Positions 42,062 to 50,041 of a stretch of 64,000 nucleotides of DNA are shown here, piece by piece. The stretch's first letter is position 1. Each line of letters begins with the position of its first letter. A model generated the notes under the pieces. That model was given only the letters and a program-made list of their open reading frames with translations. It had not been told where the DNA came from and made no database searches. Source of the DNA: VRUE01 sp963720805 (GTDB lineage: Bacteria; Actinomycetota; Thermoleophilia; Solirubrobacterales; 70-9); the NCBI GenBank assembly GCA_963720805.1, contig CAVRGT010000005.1, positions 170,633-234,632 of the forward strand. Direction: 5' to 3'. The position numbers and the translations under genes were made by a program.

Positions 42062-43527
42062 GGGATGCTCGCCTCCACGGTCGTGCCCTCACCGGCGCGG
42101 CTGCGCACGCTAAAGCGACCTTCAAGCGCACCGACCCGGTCTTCGAGCCCGCGCAGCCCCGTCCCGGCGTCGATCTCGGCGCCGCCGACGCCGTCGTCGC
42201 GGATCTCGACCTCGACCGCCCCGTTGCGGCGCTCGACCCGCACCGTCGCCACCTCAGCCTCGGCGTAGCGGGCGACGTTGGTCAGCGCCTCGGCGACGAC
42301 GAAGTAGGCGGCCATCTCGATCGGAGCGGGGAGCCGCTCGGCGGGCGTGGCGAGCAGCTCGACCGGCACCGGCGAGCGTTCGGCGAGGCCGCCGAGGGCG
42401 GCGCGCAGGCCGCGTTCGCTGAGCAGAACGGGGTGGATGCCGCGGGCAAGCTCGCGCAGCTCGGCGGTCGCCGCCGCCAGCTCCTCCATCGCCTCGTCGA
42501 GCAGCTCGCCGGTTGCCGCCGGGTCCTCGCCGAGCTTGTCGCGGGCGAGGCGCAGGTTCATCGTCAGCGCCATCAGCCGCTGCTGGGCGCCGTCGTGGAG
42601 GTTGCGCTCGACCCGGCGGCGCTCGGCGTAGCCGGCCTCGACGATCCGCGCCCGCGAGGCGCGCAGCTCCACGACCTTGGCCCGCAGCTCGGCATTCAGC
42701 TGCTCGTTCTCGGCGCTGAGCGCGGTGGTGATCTCCTCCGCCCGCCCGATCCGCGAGCGCAGCAGTCCCAGCAGGAAGGCGAAGGGCAAGCAGGTGAAGG
42801 CCGCGACCCCGGCGATGTAGACGATCCGTTCGACCGCATGGGAGACGCCGGGCTGGATCGCCAGCCCGACAAGCAGGATGAGGAAGGCGACGCCGCCGGT
42901 GAAGACGACCGGGGCGAACGCCTTGCGGCGGTTGGCGTCGCTGCGCCGCCAGCGGTTGAAGACGACCGCCACGGTGATCGCGATCATGGCGATTGCCAGA
43001 ACGACCTGAACCCCGTTGACCGCGCTGCGGATGCCTTCATGACCGGCGATCAGCAGCGGGTTTTCGGGGCAGCCCTCGCAGCCTTCGTTGGCCGGCACCG
43101 TGAAGATCAGGCGGGCGGCCTGGAGGACGATCGTGTCGAAGTAGGTGAGGACGACGACGCTCTTGCTCAGCCGCCCCTCCAGCTTGCCACCGGGGAAGCA
43201 GAGCAGCAGGTGGATCAGGACGGCGTAGGGGAGGGTGTTGCCGAGCGCCCCGATCGCGTAGATCACGGCGTTGTCGGAGAAGGTCATGGCGACGAAGAAC
43301 CAGGAGAAGCCGACCGCCGTCATCAGCGGGCCGATGTTGCTGTCGGGGCGGCGGTCCCAGGCGTAGAGGCCGGTGCCGGCGAAGCCCCAGGCGGCGGAGA
43401 GGATCAGCGCCGCGGCGAGGCCGCGCGAGCTCTCGTGGCCGCTGGTCAGGATCAGCGCCGCGGCGCCCACGCCGGCCAGCAGGGCAAGCGCGGCCAGCGC
43501 AAGCAGTGCCCGGCGCAGGCTCGTCAT
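42052..43527 (-). CDS. membrane sensor histidine kinase (HisKA_3 / NarX type)
   Basis: A 491-residue kinase with 7-8 hydrophobic helices in the first 240 residues, a coiled-coil linker (LSAENEQLNAELRAKVVELRA), the HisKA_3 phosphoacceptor ERRRVERNLHDGAQQRL, and an HATPase domain (EALTNVARYA, DDGVGGAEIDAGTGLRGLEDRV). The extracytoplasmic loop holds a CEGCPE motif that could sense redox or metal. ATG overlaps the upstream receiver stop by ATGA. Confidence 0.93.
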   Translation of the reverse strand: MTSLRRALLALAALALLAGVGAAALILTSGHESSRGLAAALILSAAWGFAGTGLYAWDRRPDSNIGPLMTAVGFSWFFVAMTFSDNAVIYAIGALGNTLPYAVLIHLLLCFPGGKLEGRLSKSVVVLTYFDTIVLQAARLIFTVPANEGCEGCPENPLLIAGHEGIRSAVNGVQVVLAIAMIAITVAVVFNRWRRSDANRRKAFAPVVFTGGVAFLILLVGLAIQPGVSHAVERIVYIAGVAAFTCLPFAFLLGLLRSRIGRAEEITTALSAENEQLNAELRAKVVELRASRARIVEAGYAERRRVERNLHDGAQQRLMALTMNLRLARDKLGEDPAATGELLDEAMEELAAATAELRELARGIHPVLLSERGLRAALGGLAERSPVPVELLATPAERLPAPIEMAAYFVVAEALTNVARYAEAEVATVRVERRNGAVEVEIRDDGVGGAEIDAGTGLRGLEDRVGALEGRFSVRSRAGEGTTVEASIPCE

Positions 43528-43877
43528 CGGCTCAGCTCCGCCAGGGTGGCGCCGCTCAGCTCGCCCTTGGCGATGAAGCCGGCGGCGGGGCTCTCGGCGA
43601 GGGCGTCGCCGAAGTCGGCGCGGTCGCGGCTTGAGGTGAGGACGATGGTCGGGGCGTCGCCGCTGTCGTGCAGACGCGCGGCGACCTCGAAGCCGTCGAT
43701 GCCGGGCAGTTGCAGATCGAGCAGGACGAGGTCGGGCGCGAGCTCGCGGACGGCCTCCAGCGCCGCCTCGCCGTCGGCCGCCTCGCCGATCACCGAGTAG
43801 CCGCCGGCCTCGAGCATCCGCCGCGCCCCGGCCCGGAAGCTGGGGTGGTCATCGACTATCAGGACTGACGTGGACAC
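43524..43877 (-). CDS. stand-alone receiver-domain response regulator
   Basis: A 117-residue receiver domain only: VLIVDDHPSFRAG, LVLLDLQLPGIDG with the phospho-Asp, TSSRD and FIAKGEL with the conserved Lys. No output domain. It is coupled to the kinase gene by an ATGA overlap. It could act as a phosphate sink or a feedback partner of the kinase (inference). Confidence 0.9.
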   Translation of the reverse strand: MSTSVLIVDDHPSFRAGARRMLEAGGYSVIGEAADGEAALEAVRELAPDLVLLDLQLPGIDGFEVAARLHDSGDAPTIVLTSSRDRADFGDALAESPAAGFIAKGELSGATLAELSR

Positions 43878-44035
43878 GCGGCAATTGTCCTTCACCAAGC
43901 GGTCCCCGGGGGTACGGCTAGCCACACCATCGCGGCGCGCGAACCGCACCTCGAAACGCCTGATAGCCGCATTGGAAGGGGGCCTGCGCGTTGGGAGTCT
44001 GGGCCGGTCTGATCCAACCGACCGAGAGGAACCCA

Positions 44036-46216
44036 ATGCACTCGAAGTTGAACATCGCCGCCCGCGCCGCCCGCTGGAGCGCCACCCACCGCAAGCTGGC
44101 CATCTTTGGATGGCTGGCATTCGTGGTCGGGGCACTCTTCCTCGGTGGCGCCGTCGGCACCAAGCAGCTGACCCCCGCCGAAGCCGTCTCGGGCGAGGCG
44201 GGACGGGCCGAAGTGGCGATCGAAAAGTCGAAACTGGCGCCCAGCGGCGAGATCGTCCTGGTCCAGAGCGAGCAGTTGACGGCGAGCGACCCGCCATTTA
44301 GGGCGGCCGTCGACGAAGCGACGCGCAAGCTCGAGGCGCTGCCCTCGGTGCGCCAGGTCAGCTCGCCGGTGGACGGTGGCGGCCAGGTCTCCAAGGACGG
44401 CCACTCGGCCCTGGTCGAATTCACGATCCCCGGCGACGACGAACAGGCCCAGGAACGGGTCGACGCCAGCCTCGCGGCAACCGCCGCGGTGCAGAAGGCC
44501 CATCCGGACGTGCGGGTCGAACAGTTCGGCGACGCCAGCGCCAGCAAGGCGGTCGAATCCGCCTTCGAAGAAGACCTGAGCAAGGCCGAGAAGACCTCGC
44601 TTCCGGTCACCCTGCTGATCCTGCTGCTTGCCTTCGGCGCCCTGGTCGCGGCCCTGGTGCCGCTGCTGATCGCTACCTCGGCGGTGATCGCGACGATGGG
44701 CCTGCTTGCGCTGCCCAGCCAGCTGGTGCCGATGGACCCCAACGTCTCCTCGGTGGTCGTATTGGTCGGCCTCGCGGTTGGCGTCGACTACTCGCTGTTC
44801 TACCTGCGCCGCGAGCGCGAGGAGCGCCGGGCCGGACGCAGCGCCTCGGCGGCGCTCGATGCGGCGGCGGCGACCTCGGGCCGCGCGGTCCTGGTCTCCG
44901 GCCTGACCGTGATCACGGCGATGGCGGGGATGCTGCTCAGCGGCGACCCGACCTTCACCTCGTTCGCGGTCGGGACGATGACCGTCGTCGCCGTGGCGAT
45001 GTTCGCCTCGCTGACGGTGCTGCCCGCGGTCCTGTCGAAGCTCGGCGACAAGGTCGAGCGCGGCCACATCCCGTTCCTGGGCCGGTTGCGGCGGCGCGGC
45101 GGCGGCTCCATCTGGGGCTCGATCGTCGAGCGGGTGATGCGCCGGCCGGTGCTCTCACTGGTTGCCTCGGCCGGGCTGCTGATCGCGCTGGCGGTTCCCG
45201 CCCTCACCATGCATACCGTCGTCAGCGGGGCCGACGACCTGCCCCGCAGCATCCCCGTGGTGCAGACGTATGACCGCGTCATCGCCGCCTTCCCGGGCGA
45301 AGCGGCGAGCGCGACCGTGGTGGTCCAGGCCGACGACGTCAGCGCCGGCCCGGTGGCTGGGGCGATCGAGCGGCTGCGCCACGAGGCGACCGCGAGCAAG
45401 TACGTCGCCGGGCCGCTCAGCGTCGAAGAGAGCGCCGACGGCAAGGTCGCGGCAGTCAACATCCCCACGGTCGGCAGCGGCAGCGATGCCGAGGCGACGC
45501 GGGCGATGCAGCAGGTGAGGCAGGAGCTGGTGCCGAGGGCGTTCAACGGCGTCGAAGGCGCCGAGGTGGATGTAACCGGCCCGGCAGCGCAGTCGCAGGA
45601 CTTCAACGACCAGCTGGCCAAGAGCCTGCCCCTGGTCTTTGGCTTCGTCCTCGGCTTCGCCTTCCTCCTGCTGCTGGTGACGTTCCGCTCGATCGTCGTC
45701 CCGATCAAGGCGATCGTGCTCAACCTGCTCTCAGTTGGAGCCGCCTACGGCGTCCTGGTCCTCGTCTTCCAGCGGGGCATGGGGGAGTCGCTGCTCGGCT
45801 TCCACTCCAACGGAGGCATCAGCTCCTGGCTGCCGCTGTTCCTGTTCGTGATCCTCTTCGGCCTCTCGATGGATTACCACGTGCTGATCCTCAGCCGTGT
45901 CCGCGAGGGCGTCGACCGGGGCCTCGGCACCGACGAGGCAGTCCGCCAAGGCATCTCCGCCACGGCGGGCACGGTAACCAGCGCCGCAGTGGTGATGGTG
46001 GCGGTCTTCTCGATCTTCGCCACCCTCAGCATCATCGACATGAAGGAGATGGGCATCGGCCTGGCAGTAGCCGTCCTCCTCGACGCCACCCTGGTCCGCG
46101 GCGTCCTCCTCCCCGCAACGATGAAGCTCCTCGGCGAGCGCAACTGGTACCTGCCGCAGGCTCTGCGGTGGCTGCCTGAGGCGCACGAGCCCGAGCCCGC
46201 TCCGGCGCAGGGCTAG
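44036..46216 (+). CDS. MMPL/RND-family membrane transporter
   Basis: A 726-residue MMPL protein with two repeats of one helix, a large extracytoplasmic loop, and five helices. The family motifs GLAVGVDYSLFYLRR and LFGLSMDYHVLILSRVREG carry the proton-relay Asp-Tyr pairs. These export lipids or drugs across the actinobacterial envelope. ATG at 44036 follows GAGAGGAA. It is divergent from the two-component cluster, which may control it (inference). Confidence 0.92.
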   Translation: MHSKLNIAARAARWSATHRKLAIFGWLAFVVGALFLGGAVGTKQLTPAEAVSGEAGRAEVAIEKSKLAPSGEIVLVQSEQLTASDPPFRAAVDEATRKLEALPSVRQVSSPVDGGGQVSKDGHSALVEFTIPGDDEQAQERVDASLAATAAVQKAHPDVRVEQFGDASASKAVESAFEEDLSKAEKTSLPVTLLILLLAFGALVAALVPLLIATSAVIATMGLLALPSQLVPMDPNVSSVVVLVGLAVGVDYSLFYLRREREERRAGRSASAALDAAAATSGRAVLVSGLTVITAMAGMLLSGDPTFTSFAVGTMTVVAVAMFASLTVLPAVLSKLGDKVERGHIPFLGRLRRRGGGSIWGSIVERVMRRPVLSLVASAGLLIALAVPALTMHTVVSGADDLPRSIPVVQTYDRVIAAFPGEAASATVVVQADDVSAGPVAGAIERLRHEATASKYVAGPLSVEESADGKVAAVNIPTVGSGSDAEATRAMQQVRQELVPRAFNGVEGAEVDVTGPAAQSQDFNDQLAKSLPLVFGFVLGFAFLLLLVTFRSIVVPIKAIVLNLLSVGAAYGVLVLVFQRGMGESLLGFHSNGGISSWLPLFLFVILFGLSMDYHVLILSRVREGVDRGLGTDEAVRQGISATAGTVTSAAVVMVAVFSIFATLSIIDMKEMGIGLAVAVLLDATLVRGVLLPATMKLLGERNWYLPQALRWLPEAHEPEPAPAQG

Positions 46217-46230
46217 CGAAAGCAGTCCCA

Positions 46231-46263
46231 AGCGGCCCCGGCCAATCGGTCGGGGCCGCTTTT
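46231..46263 (+). terminator. intrinsic terminator after the MMPL gene
   Basis: A 10-bp GC stem (AGCGGCCCCG / CGGGGCCGCT) with a short loop followed by TTTT, 14 bases after the MMPL stop. Confidence 0.88.
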
Positions 46264-46277
46264 CCATGGTCAGATAG

Positions 46278-46291
46278 ACACCACAAGGTGT
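46278..46291. promoter_or_regulatory. inverted repeat ACACC-ACAA-GGTGT before the vapBC-like pair
   Basis: A short perfect dyad 11 bases upstream of the antitoxin ATG overlapping a likely -10 (TATAGT). The position fits autoregulation by the RHH antitoxin. Confidence 0.55.
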
Positions 46292-46302
46292 ATAGTGATG
46301 CT

Positions 46303-46566
46303 ATGAGCAGGACGCAGGTTTACCTGGGCGAGGGCGAGTTGGAGCTCCTCGATCGCGCCTCGCGCGACACCGGTGCGTCGCGCTCGGAGCTGATCCGCCG
46401 CGCGGTTCGCACCACCTTCGGCGAGCAGGGCAAGGACGAGAAGCTGCGCGCCCTCCAGGCCAGCGCCGGTTCCTGGCGAGGCCGGCGTGCCGGCGGCGCT
46501 GAGTACGTCGACGCCCTGCGCGGCGGTGACCTCAACGACCGCCTGGCTCGACTCGGCGTCAAGTGA
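46303..46566 (+). CDS. ribbon-helix-helix antitoxin (VapB-like)
   Basis: An 87-residue protein with an N-terminal RHH fold (SRTQVYLGEGELELLDRASRDTGASRSELIRRAVRTTF) and a C-terminal neutralising tail ending DRLARLGVK. ATG at 46303. Its stop overlaps the toxin GTG (GTGA). It binds DNA as a dimer and its tail wraps the PIN toxin. Confidence 0.88.
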   Translation: MSRTQVYLGEGELELLDRASRDTGASRSELIRRAVRTTFGEQGKDEKLRALQASAGSWRGRRAGGAEYVDALRGGDLNDRLARLGVK

Positions 46567-46940
46567 AGCTGCTGGACACCAGCGTCGCGATCGACCATCT
46601 CCGCGGCTCCTCACCCGCGGTCGATCTCTTGAGGGACATGGTCGAGGCCGAAGAGGCCCTCCTCGCCAGCGAGGTCGTCCGCTTCGAGTTGCTGGCCGGC
46701 GTACGCGAGAAGGAGGTCGACGCTCTGGAGCAGTTCTTCGCGGCAATCTCCTGGGTGCCGGTGGGGGAGGAGGTCTCCCGAACCGCCGGCTCGCTCGCCC
46801 GGCGCCACCGCCGCTCCCACAGTGGCATTGACGATGCCGACTACCTAATCGCGGCCACCGCGCTGTTGCTCGAAGCCGACCTGTTGACCACAAACGTGCG
46901 CCACTTCCCGATGATCGCCGGGCTCAAGCCAGCCTACTGA
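46563..46940 (+). CDS. PIN-domain ribonuclease toxin (VapC-like)
   Basis: A 125-residue PIN domain. Acidic residues are in place: D5 in KLLDTSVAID, E42 in VVRFELLAG, and D90-D93 in GIDDADYLIAATA, followed by LTTNVRHF. VapC toxins cleave tRNA or rRNA. Overlap with the antitoxin gene and standard length make an intact module. Confidence 0.9.
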   Translation: MKLLDTSVAIDHLRGSSPAVDLLRDMVEAEEALLASEVVRFELLAGVREKEVDALEQFFAAISWVPVGEEVSRTAGSLARRHRRSHSGIDDADYLIAATALLLEADLLTTNVRHFPMIAGLKPAY

Positions 46941-47033
46941 GGGTGCCTTCCACGCGATCAAATTCGGCCTGAACTGTGAGGTGGGCGAAGCCTTCTCGCA
47001 TACTGCGCGATACGCGACAATACGGAGAGTGCG

Positions 47034-47468
47034 ATGACGGGCAAACAGAGCAAACAAGGTAAGCAGAGCGTCAGCTTTCGCTTCGACCCGATCACGGTTC
47101 GGCGCCTCAAGGACCATGCCGCCGATGCGGGCTCCGGCCAGACGGCGCTTGCCGAGCGCTACATCGAGGAGGGTATGCGCCAGGACGAGCATCCCTTGAT
47201 CTACTTCCGAGAGGGGCCCGCTGGTCGACGGCCAGCCCTGCACGGCTCCCGCCTCGACGTCGCAGAGGCGATCGAGACGATTCGCCAGAACGACGGCTCG
47301 GTCGAGGAGGCCGCCTCTTACCTCGAGATTCCGGTTGAGCAGCTGGAGGCCGCGGCGCGCTACTACAGCGAGTACACCGACGAGGTGGACGAGCTGGCTG
47401 AGCGCTCCCGGGCTGCCAGCGAGCGCGAGCGCGAGCGTCGGCGCCGGGGCCACGAGGCGCTTGCGTGA
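47034..47468 (+). CDS. DUF433-type antitoxin
   Basis: A 144-residue protein. A basic leader and RHH-like N-terminus (SVSFRFDPITVRRLKDHAADAG) are followed by a DUF433 winged helix (GSRLDVAEAIETIRQNDGSVEEAASYLEIPVEQLEAAARYY) and a charged tail (ERSRAASERERERRRRGHEA). DUF433 proteins pair with DUF5615 PIN-like toxins. The stop overlaps the next GTG (GTGA). Confidence 0.82.
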   Translation: MTGKQSKQGKQSVSFRFDPITVRRLKDHAADAGSGQTALAERYIEEGMRQDEHPLIYFREGPAGRRPALHGSRLDVAEAIETIRQNDGSVEEAASYLEIPVEQLEAAARYYSEYTDEVDELAERSRAASERERERRRRGHEALA

Positions 47469-47832
47469 AGCTCCTGCTCGACGAGATGATCTCCCCGGAG
47501 ATCGCTCGTGAGCTACGGGGTAGGGGGACTTCGACATCCAGCCGATCAAGGGCGACAGGCCCGACTTGGAGGCGGTCGCCGATCGCGAGATCGTCCGCCG
47601 CATCGCCGCCGAGCAACGGACCCTCGTGACCAACGACGTGCTCGACTTCCAGTTGATCCACAACCAGATGCTGGCCGCGGGCGAAGAGCACCATGGCCTG
47701 ATCTTCAGCAGCGATTCCACCATGCCCCGAAACAAGGCATCGATCCCGCTCTGGGTGAGAACCCTGGAGAAGGTCTTGACTGAGCATCCAGCCAACGACG
47801 CGCTGAAGAACCGCGCTCGGCACCTTCCGTAA
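47465..47832 (+). CDS. DUF5615 PIN-like toxin (one frame break)
   Basis: About 122 residues when rejoined: KLLLDEMISPEIARELRG, then after a -1 break in a run of five G near 47530, DFDIQPIKGDRPDLEAVADREIV and TLVTNDVLDFQLIH. These are the N-terminal Asp and the TND motif of the Mut7-C/DUF5615 PIN-like fold. GTG at 47465 overlaps the DUF433 stop. As it stands the toxin would be truncated at about 40 residues. A lost toxin with a kept antitoxin is biologically plausible, but a G-run miscall is also likely. Confidence 0.75.
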
Positions 47833-47958
47833 GGTGCCGCTTGTCAAGGCCGGTAGAAAACTGGGCCACTTCTGCCGGTCTAAAACTGGTCCACCTGGGC
47901 AGCGAGACTGCGCCGCGGGTTGCAGCGCAGAAGTCGCTGATTTCCAGGGGCTTGGTAA

Positions 47959-47986
47959 TGCGGCTGAATGGAGTCGAACCATCACG
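47959..47986. repeat. 28-bp att-like direct repeat, left copy
   Basis: Identical to 49266-49293. On the minus strand it is a tRNA 3' end: T-arm with GGTTCGACTCC and acceptor CAGCCGC plus discriminator A. Only the core is present here, as expected for the short side of a tRNA-targeting insertion. Confidence 0.75.
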
Positions 47987-47999
47987 GGTGTTTCCACCT

Positions 48000-48021
48000 G
48001 ACTGGCGCACCACTGGCGCAC
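48000..48021. repeat. two tandem ACTGGCGCAC units beside the left att-like repeat
   Basis: Two near-identical units in the same orientation lie 13 bases inside the left repeat. The same unit occurs three times beside the right repeat. Spacing and placement resemble arm-type integrase sites. Confidence 0.65.
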
Positions 48022-48025
48022 GAGG

Positions 48026-48433
48026 TCAGCGACCCTCGTCTGGGTAACGACCGTGGAGGCGCTTGTGTCCCCGCTCGTAGACGCTGCGGCTCAGCGGGTT
48101 GTCTGGGTGACGCTCACCGAAGGCGATCATGATCCAGGCCAGTCCGTCAGGCACCCGGGTGAGTCGGAAGACGAAACCGAAGGGTGCCGCCGAGGCCCCC
48201 TTTGCGTCGAGGGGAACGCGGAGCTTGCGACACCCCGGCAACATGATTCCGTTGTCGCCTTCCGCTTCGCACTTCTTCCAGGCGAGTTCTGTGCGGCCAG
48301 CTTCGATTTCTCTACGTGCACGTTCGGCTTGGGCGCGTGCCGGAGATCGAGGGGCGTAGCGCTCGACCTCTTCCGCCCAGACGGGCGACCGGAATTCAAT
48401 TGAAACTGGAGGCAGCTTCCCCCTGCGGGTCAT
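48026..48433 (-). CDS. hypothetical protein of the mini-island
   Basis: A 135-residue protein: an Arg/Glu-rich N-terminal helix region, then LPGCRKLRVPLDAKGASAAP, FGFVFRLTRVPDGLAWIMIA, FGERHP and SVYERGHKRLHGRYP. The compact, basic C-terminal half looks like a small alpha/beta toxin-like fold, but no family is recognised. It follows a 72-codon gene on the same strand, a toxin-antitoxin-like order. Confidence 0.65.
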   Translation of the reverse strand: MTRRGKLPPVSIEFRSPVWAEEVERYAPRSPARAQAERARREIEAGRTELAWKKCEAEGDNGIMLPGCRKLRVPLDAKGASAAPFGFVFRLTRVPDGLAWIMIAFGERHPDNPLSRSVYERGHKRLHGRYPDEGR

Positions 48434-48510
48434 ACAGCCAGAATAAAGTGCGAGGTGACCCCTGCCCTAGTCGGACTTTTGAGCTGGGCAGTCGCCCGGA
48501 ACTGCCGCCA

Positions 48511-48729
48511 CTAACCCTCGCCGTCGGTGGGGTCGTCGGCGGTCAGCCGCTCGAAGTCCTCGGTGGAGGCGGGCGAAGTGCCCCACTCTTCATCAAGCTC
48601 GGCCATCGGCTTGATCGGCGGCTCCAGGGTCACGCCACCGACCCGATCCGGCACGACCTCGTAGCGCCGACCACCGACTTCGATCATCTCGCCAATCGCC
48701 AAGTCGAGCTTCTTTACAGCGGTCGCCAT
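48511..48729 (-). CDS. small hypothetical protein, possible antitoxin
   Basis: A 72-residue acidic protein. The N-terminal half is beta-rich (KKLDLAIGEMIEVGGRRYEVV, reminiscent of AbrB/SpoVT swapped-hairpin or SH3-like folds) and the C-terminal half disordered and acidic (STEDFERLTADDPTDGEG), like many antitoxins. It lies 77 bases upstream of the 135-codon gene. Confidence 0.6.
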   Translation of the reverse strand: MATAVKKLDLAIGEMIEVGGRRYEVVPDRVGGVTLEPPIKPMAELDEEWGTSPASTEDFERLTADDPTDGEG

Positions 48730-48830
48730 GCCTCAGATGGTAACCCCGGCGAATGGTCCGCGCCAGTCGCTGGAGAGTTTTGAGACGATCCTTGAGCGGT
48801 CTGCGGAAATGCCCCGGCTACGATTTGGCG

Positions 48831-49031
48831 GTGACGACCCGCGAGAGGGCCCATATCGTGCTCGATCATCTGCCTGAGGGTCGCATCGAGGCGGCCTTGG
48901 CCGCGCTTGAAGCGGTGGCGGGGCGGGAAACCTCAGTCGCGGCGATTCTCGCGCGGCACGGCGAGCAGCGGCTCGACCCCAAGGATTTCGAGCGCCATTT
49001 CGGAGCGCTGGCTTCCGACAGCGAGGGGTGA
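48831..49031 (+). CDS. small hypothetical helical protein
   Basis: A 66-residue protein from GTG 48831 (TTRERAHIVLDHLPEGRIEAALAALEAVAGRE, then LDPKDFERHFGALASDSEG). The EGRIEAALAALEAV helix and small size resemble RelB/Phd-like antitoxin tails. No partner follows before the att-like repeat. Confidence 0.55.
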   Translation: MTTRERAHIVLDHLPEGRIEAALAALEAVAGRETSVAAILARHGEQRLDPKDFERHFGALASDSEG

Positions 49032-49158
49032 GTGTGGCCCGGCTTCGCTCATGACCGATGTAGCCAGTGAAAATCAGAGGGAAACTTTGCTGCTGATCAG
49101 ACGAACGAGTTGCTGATGCGTCGAGGGCTAAGTGATGGCTTCTGACACGTGAGCGTCT

Positions 49159-49194
49159 GACTGGCGCACCGACTGGCGCACCGACTGGCGCACC
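49159..49194. repeat. three tandem 12-bp units GACTGGCGCACC
   Basis: Three perfect head-to-tail copies lie 71 bases inside the right att-like repeat. Two related units flank the left repeat. Probable integrase arm-type binding sites left from an integrative element. Confidence 0.75.
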
Positions 49195-49237
49195 GATCTC
49201 TAACCAGGCGGAGCCCGGTCGGTCCTTAGGTACGCAG

Positions 49238-49257
49238 AAACCCCCGACGGTCGGGGG
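49238..49257 (-). terminator. intrinsic terminator downstream of the tRNA-Leu-like sequence
   Basis: CCCCCGA-CCG-TCGGGGG followed by TTT on the minus strand, eight bases after the tRNA-like 3' end. Confidence 0.75.
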
Positions 49258-49265
49258 CTTCCGAG

Positions 49266-49293
49266 TGCGGCTGAATGGAGTCGAACCATCACG
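49266..49293. repeat. 28-bp att-like direct repeat, right copy
   Basis: The partner of 47959-47986, here continuous with the variable and anticodon arms of a tRNA-Leu-like sequence. The two copies bracket about 1.3 kb. Confidence 0.78.
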
Positions 49294-49356
49294 TCCCGTT
49301 AGGGACACAAGGCCCTCAAACTTGCGCCTGGGGGCGATTTCAGTTCCATTCAGCGC
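49266..49356 (-). other. tRNA-Leu(GAG)-like sequence with degraded 5' half
   Basis: The 3' half has a good T-arm (GATGG-TTCGACT-CCATT), acceptor CAGCCGC, a long type II variable arm (GTCCC-TAAC-GGGAC) and an anticodon loop TTGAGGG (anticodon GAG, Leu) on a stem with one mismatch. The 5' half keeps only traces (TGGAACTG, GGCGCAAG). The 5' acceptor GCGCTGA does not pair properly with CAGCCGC. It is best read as a tRNA remnant or att scar rather than a working tRNA. Confidence 0.6.
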
Positions 49357-49438
49357 TCTCAGTTGATCTGAGGTGCTCTGAGGTGATGCAGGTTACCGAT
49401 CTGGAGGTCCGCAAAATGGTCCGCGGATTTGACGACCC

Positions 49439-49909
49439 CTATAGCTGCCCGGCGCGCCGCTGTTCGGCCGCGACGGCGTTGACGTCTTCGAGCGCTTCTT
49501 CGACGCTGACGCGTCGCCAGGGCTCGCGAGCTTTGCTGCTCGGGGGGTGGCGGTGGTAGGGCATTTCCGGATGGCGCTCGGGGTCGAAGCAGTAGCGGAG
49601 GGAGACGTCGCCGACCTGGCCGTGGTAGGCATAGCCAGCCAGCCAGTAGCCGTGCTCCTCGTGGGCGTCCTCGACCCGGTCGGCTGACCAGAACTCGGCA
49701 ATGCTGAAGGTAACGCGGGGGTCGGGCTCGGCATGGTCGCCTTCGCCACGCATGGCGACGCCCTTCAGTCGGACCAGCCCCAAAGGGGGATCGTCGCGCC
49801 ACTCGTTTGGGTCGCGGCCACCGGGGTCGACGAGATAGCCACGGGCGAAGAGCAGCTCCTGAAGCTGCTCAAAGCGCCGGTAGGAGATCAGGATCGGCCG
49901 CTCGCGCAT
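49439..49909 (-). CDS. hypothetical protein
   Basis: A 156-residue soluble protein: ILISYRRFEQLQELLFARGY at the N-terminus, VTFSIAEFWSADRVEDAHEE, YAYHGQVGDVSLRYCFDPERHPEMPYHRHPP, then WRRVSVEEALEDVNAVAAEQ. The His/Pro-rich stretch before the final helix recalls small toxin-like proteins, but I do not recognise the family. Monocistronic, at the edge of the mini-island. Confidence 0.65.
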   Translation of the reverse strand: MRERPILISYRRFEQLQELLFARGYLVDPGGRDPNEWRDDPPLGLVRLKGVAMRGEGDHAEPDPRVTFSIAEFWSADRVEDAHEEHGYWLAGYAYHGQVGDVSLRYCFDPERHPEMPYHRHPPSSKAREPWRRVSVEEALEDVNAVAAEQRRAGQL

Positions 49910-50041
49910 GGGCCGCCGGTTCTACAGGGGCCTTCGGATATCTCGTGCCCGAAGCCGTTAAGCTGAATTTCTGGATTTAGAGGATTACTTGGAACCTGCC
50001 GATATAGCTGCAACAATGCCAGAAGGAACCAGGAGCGACAG

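Noticed and set aside
49159..49194. The three 12-bp tandem units as a minisatellite within a gene
   Set aside because: They lie outside any credible gene and recur at the other end of the mini-island, which fits arm-type sites better.
49266..49356. Functional tRNA-Leu gene
   Set aside because: The 5' acceptor and D-arm do not fold; only the 3' half is good, so it is listed as a remnant.
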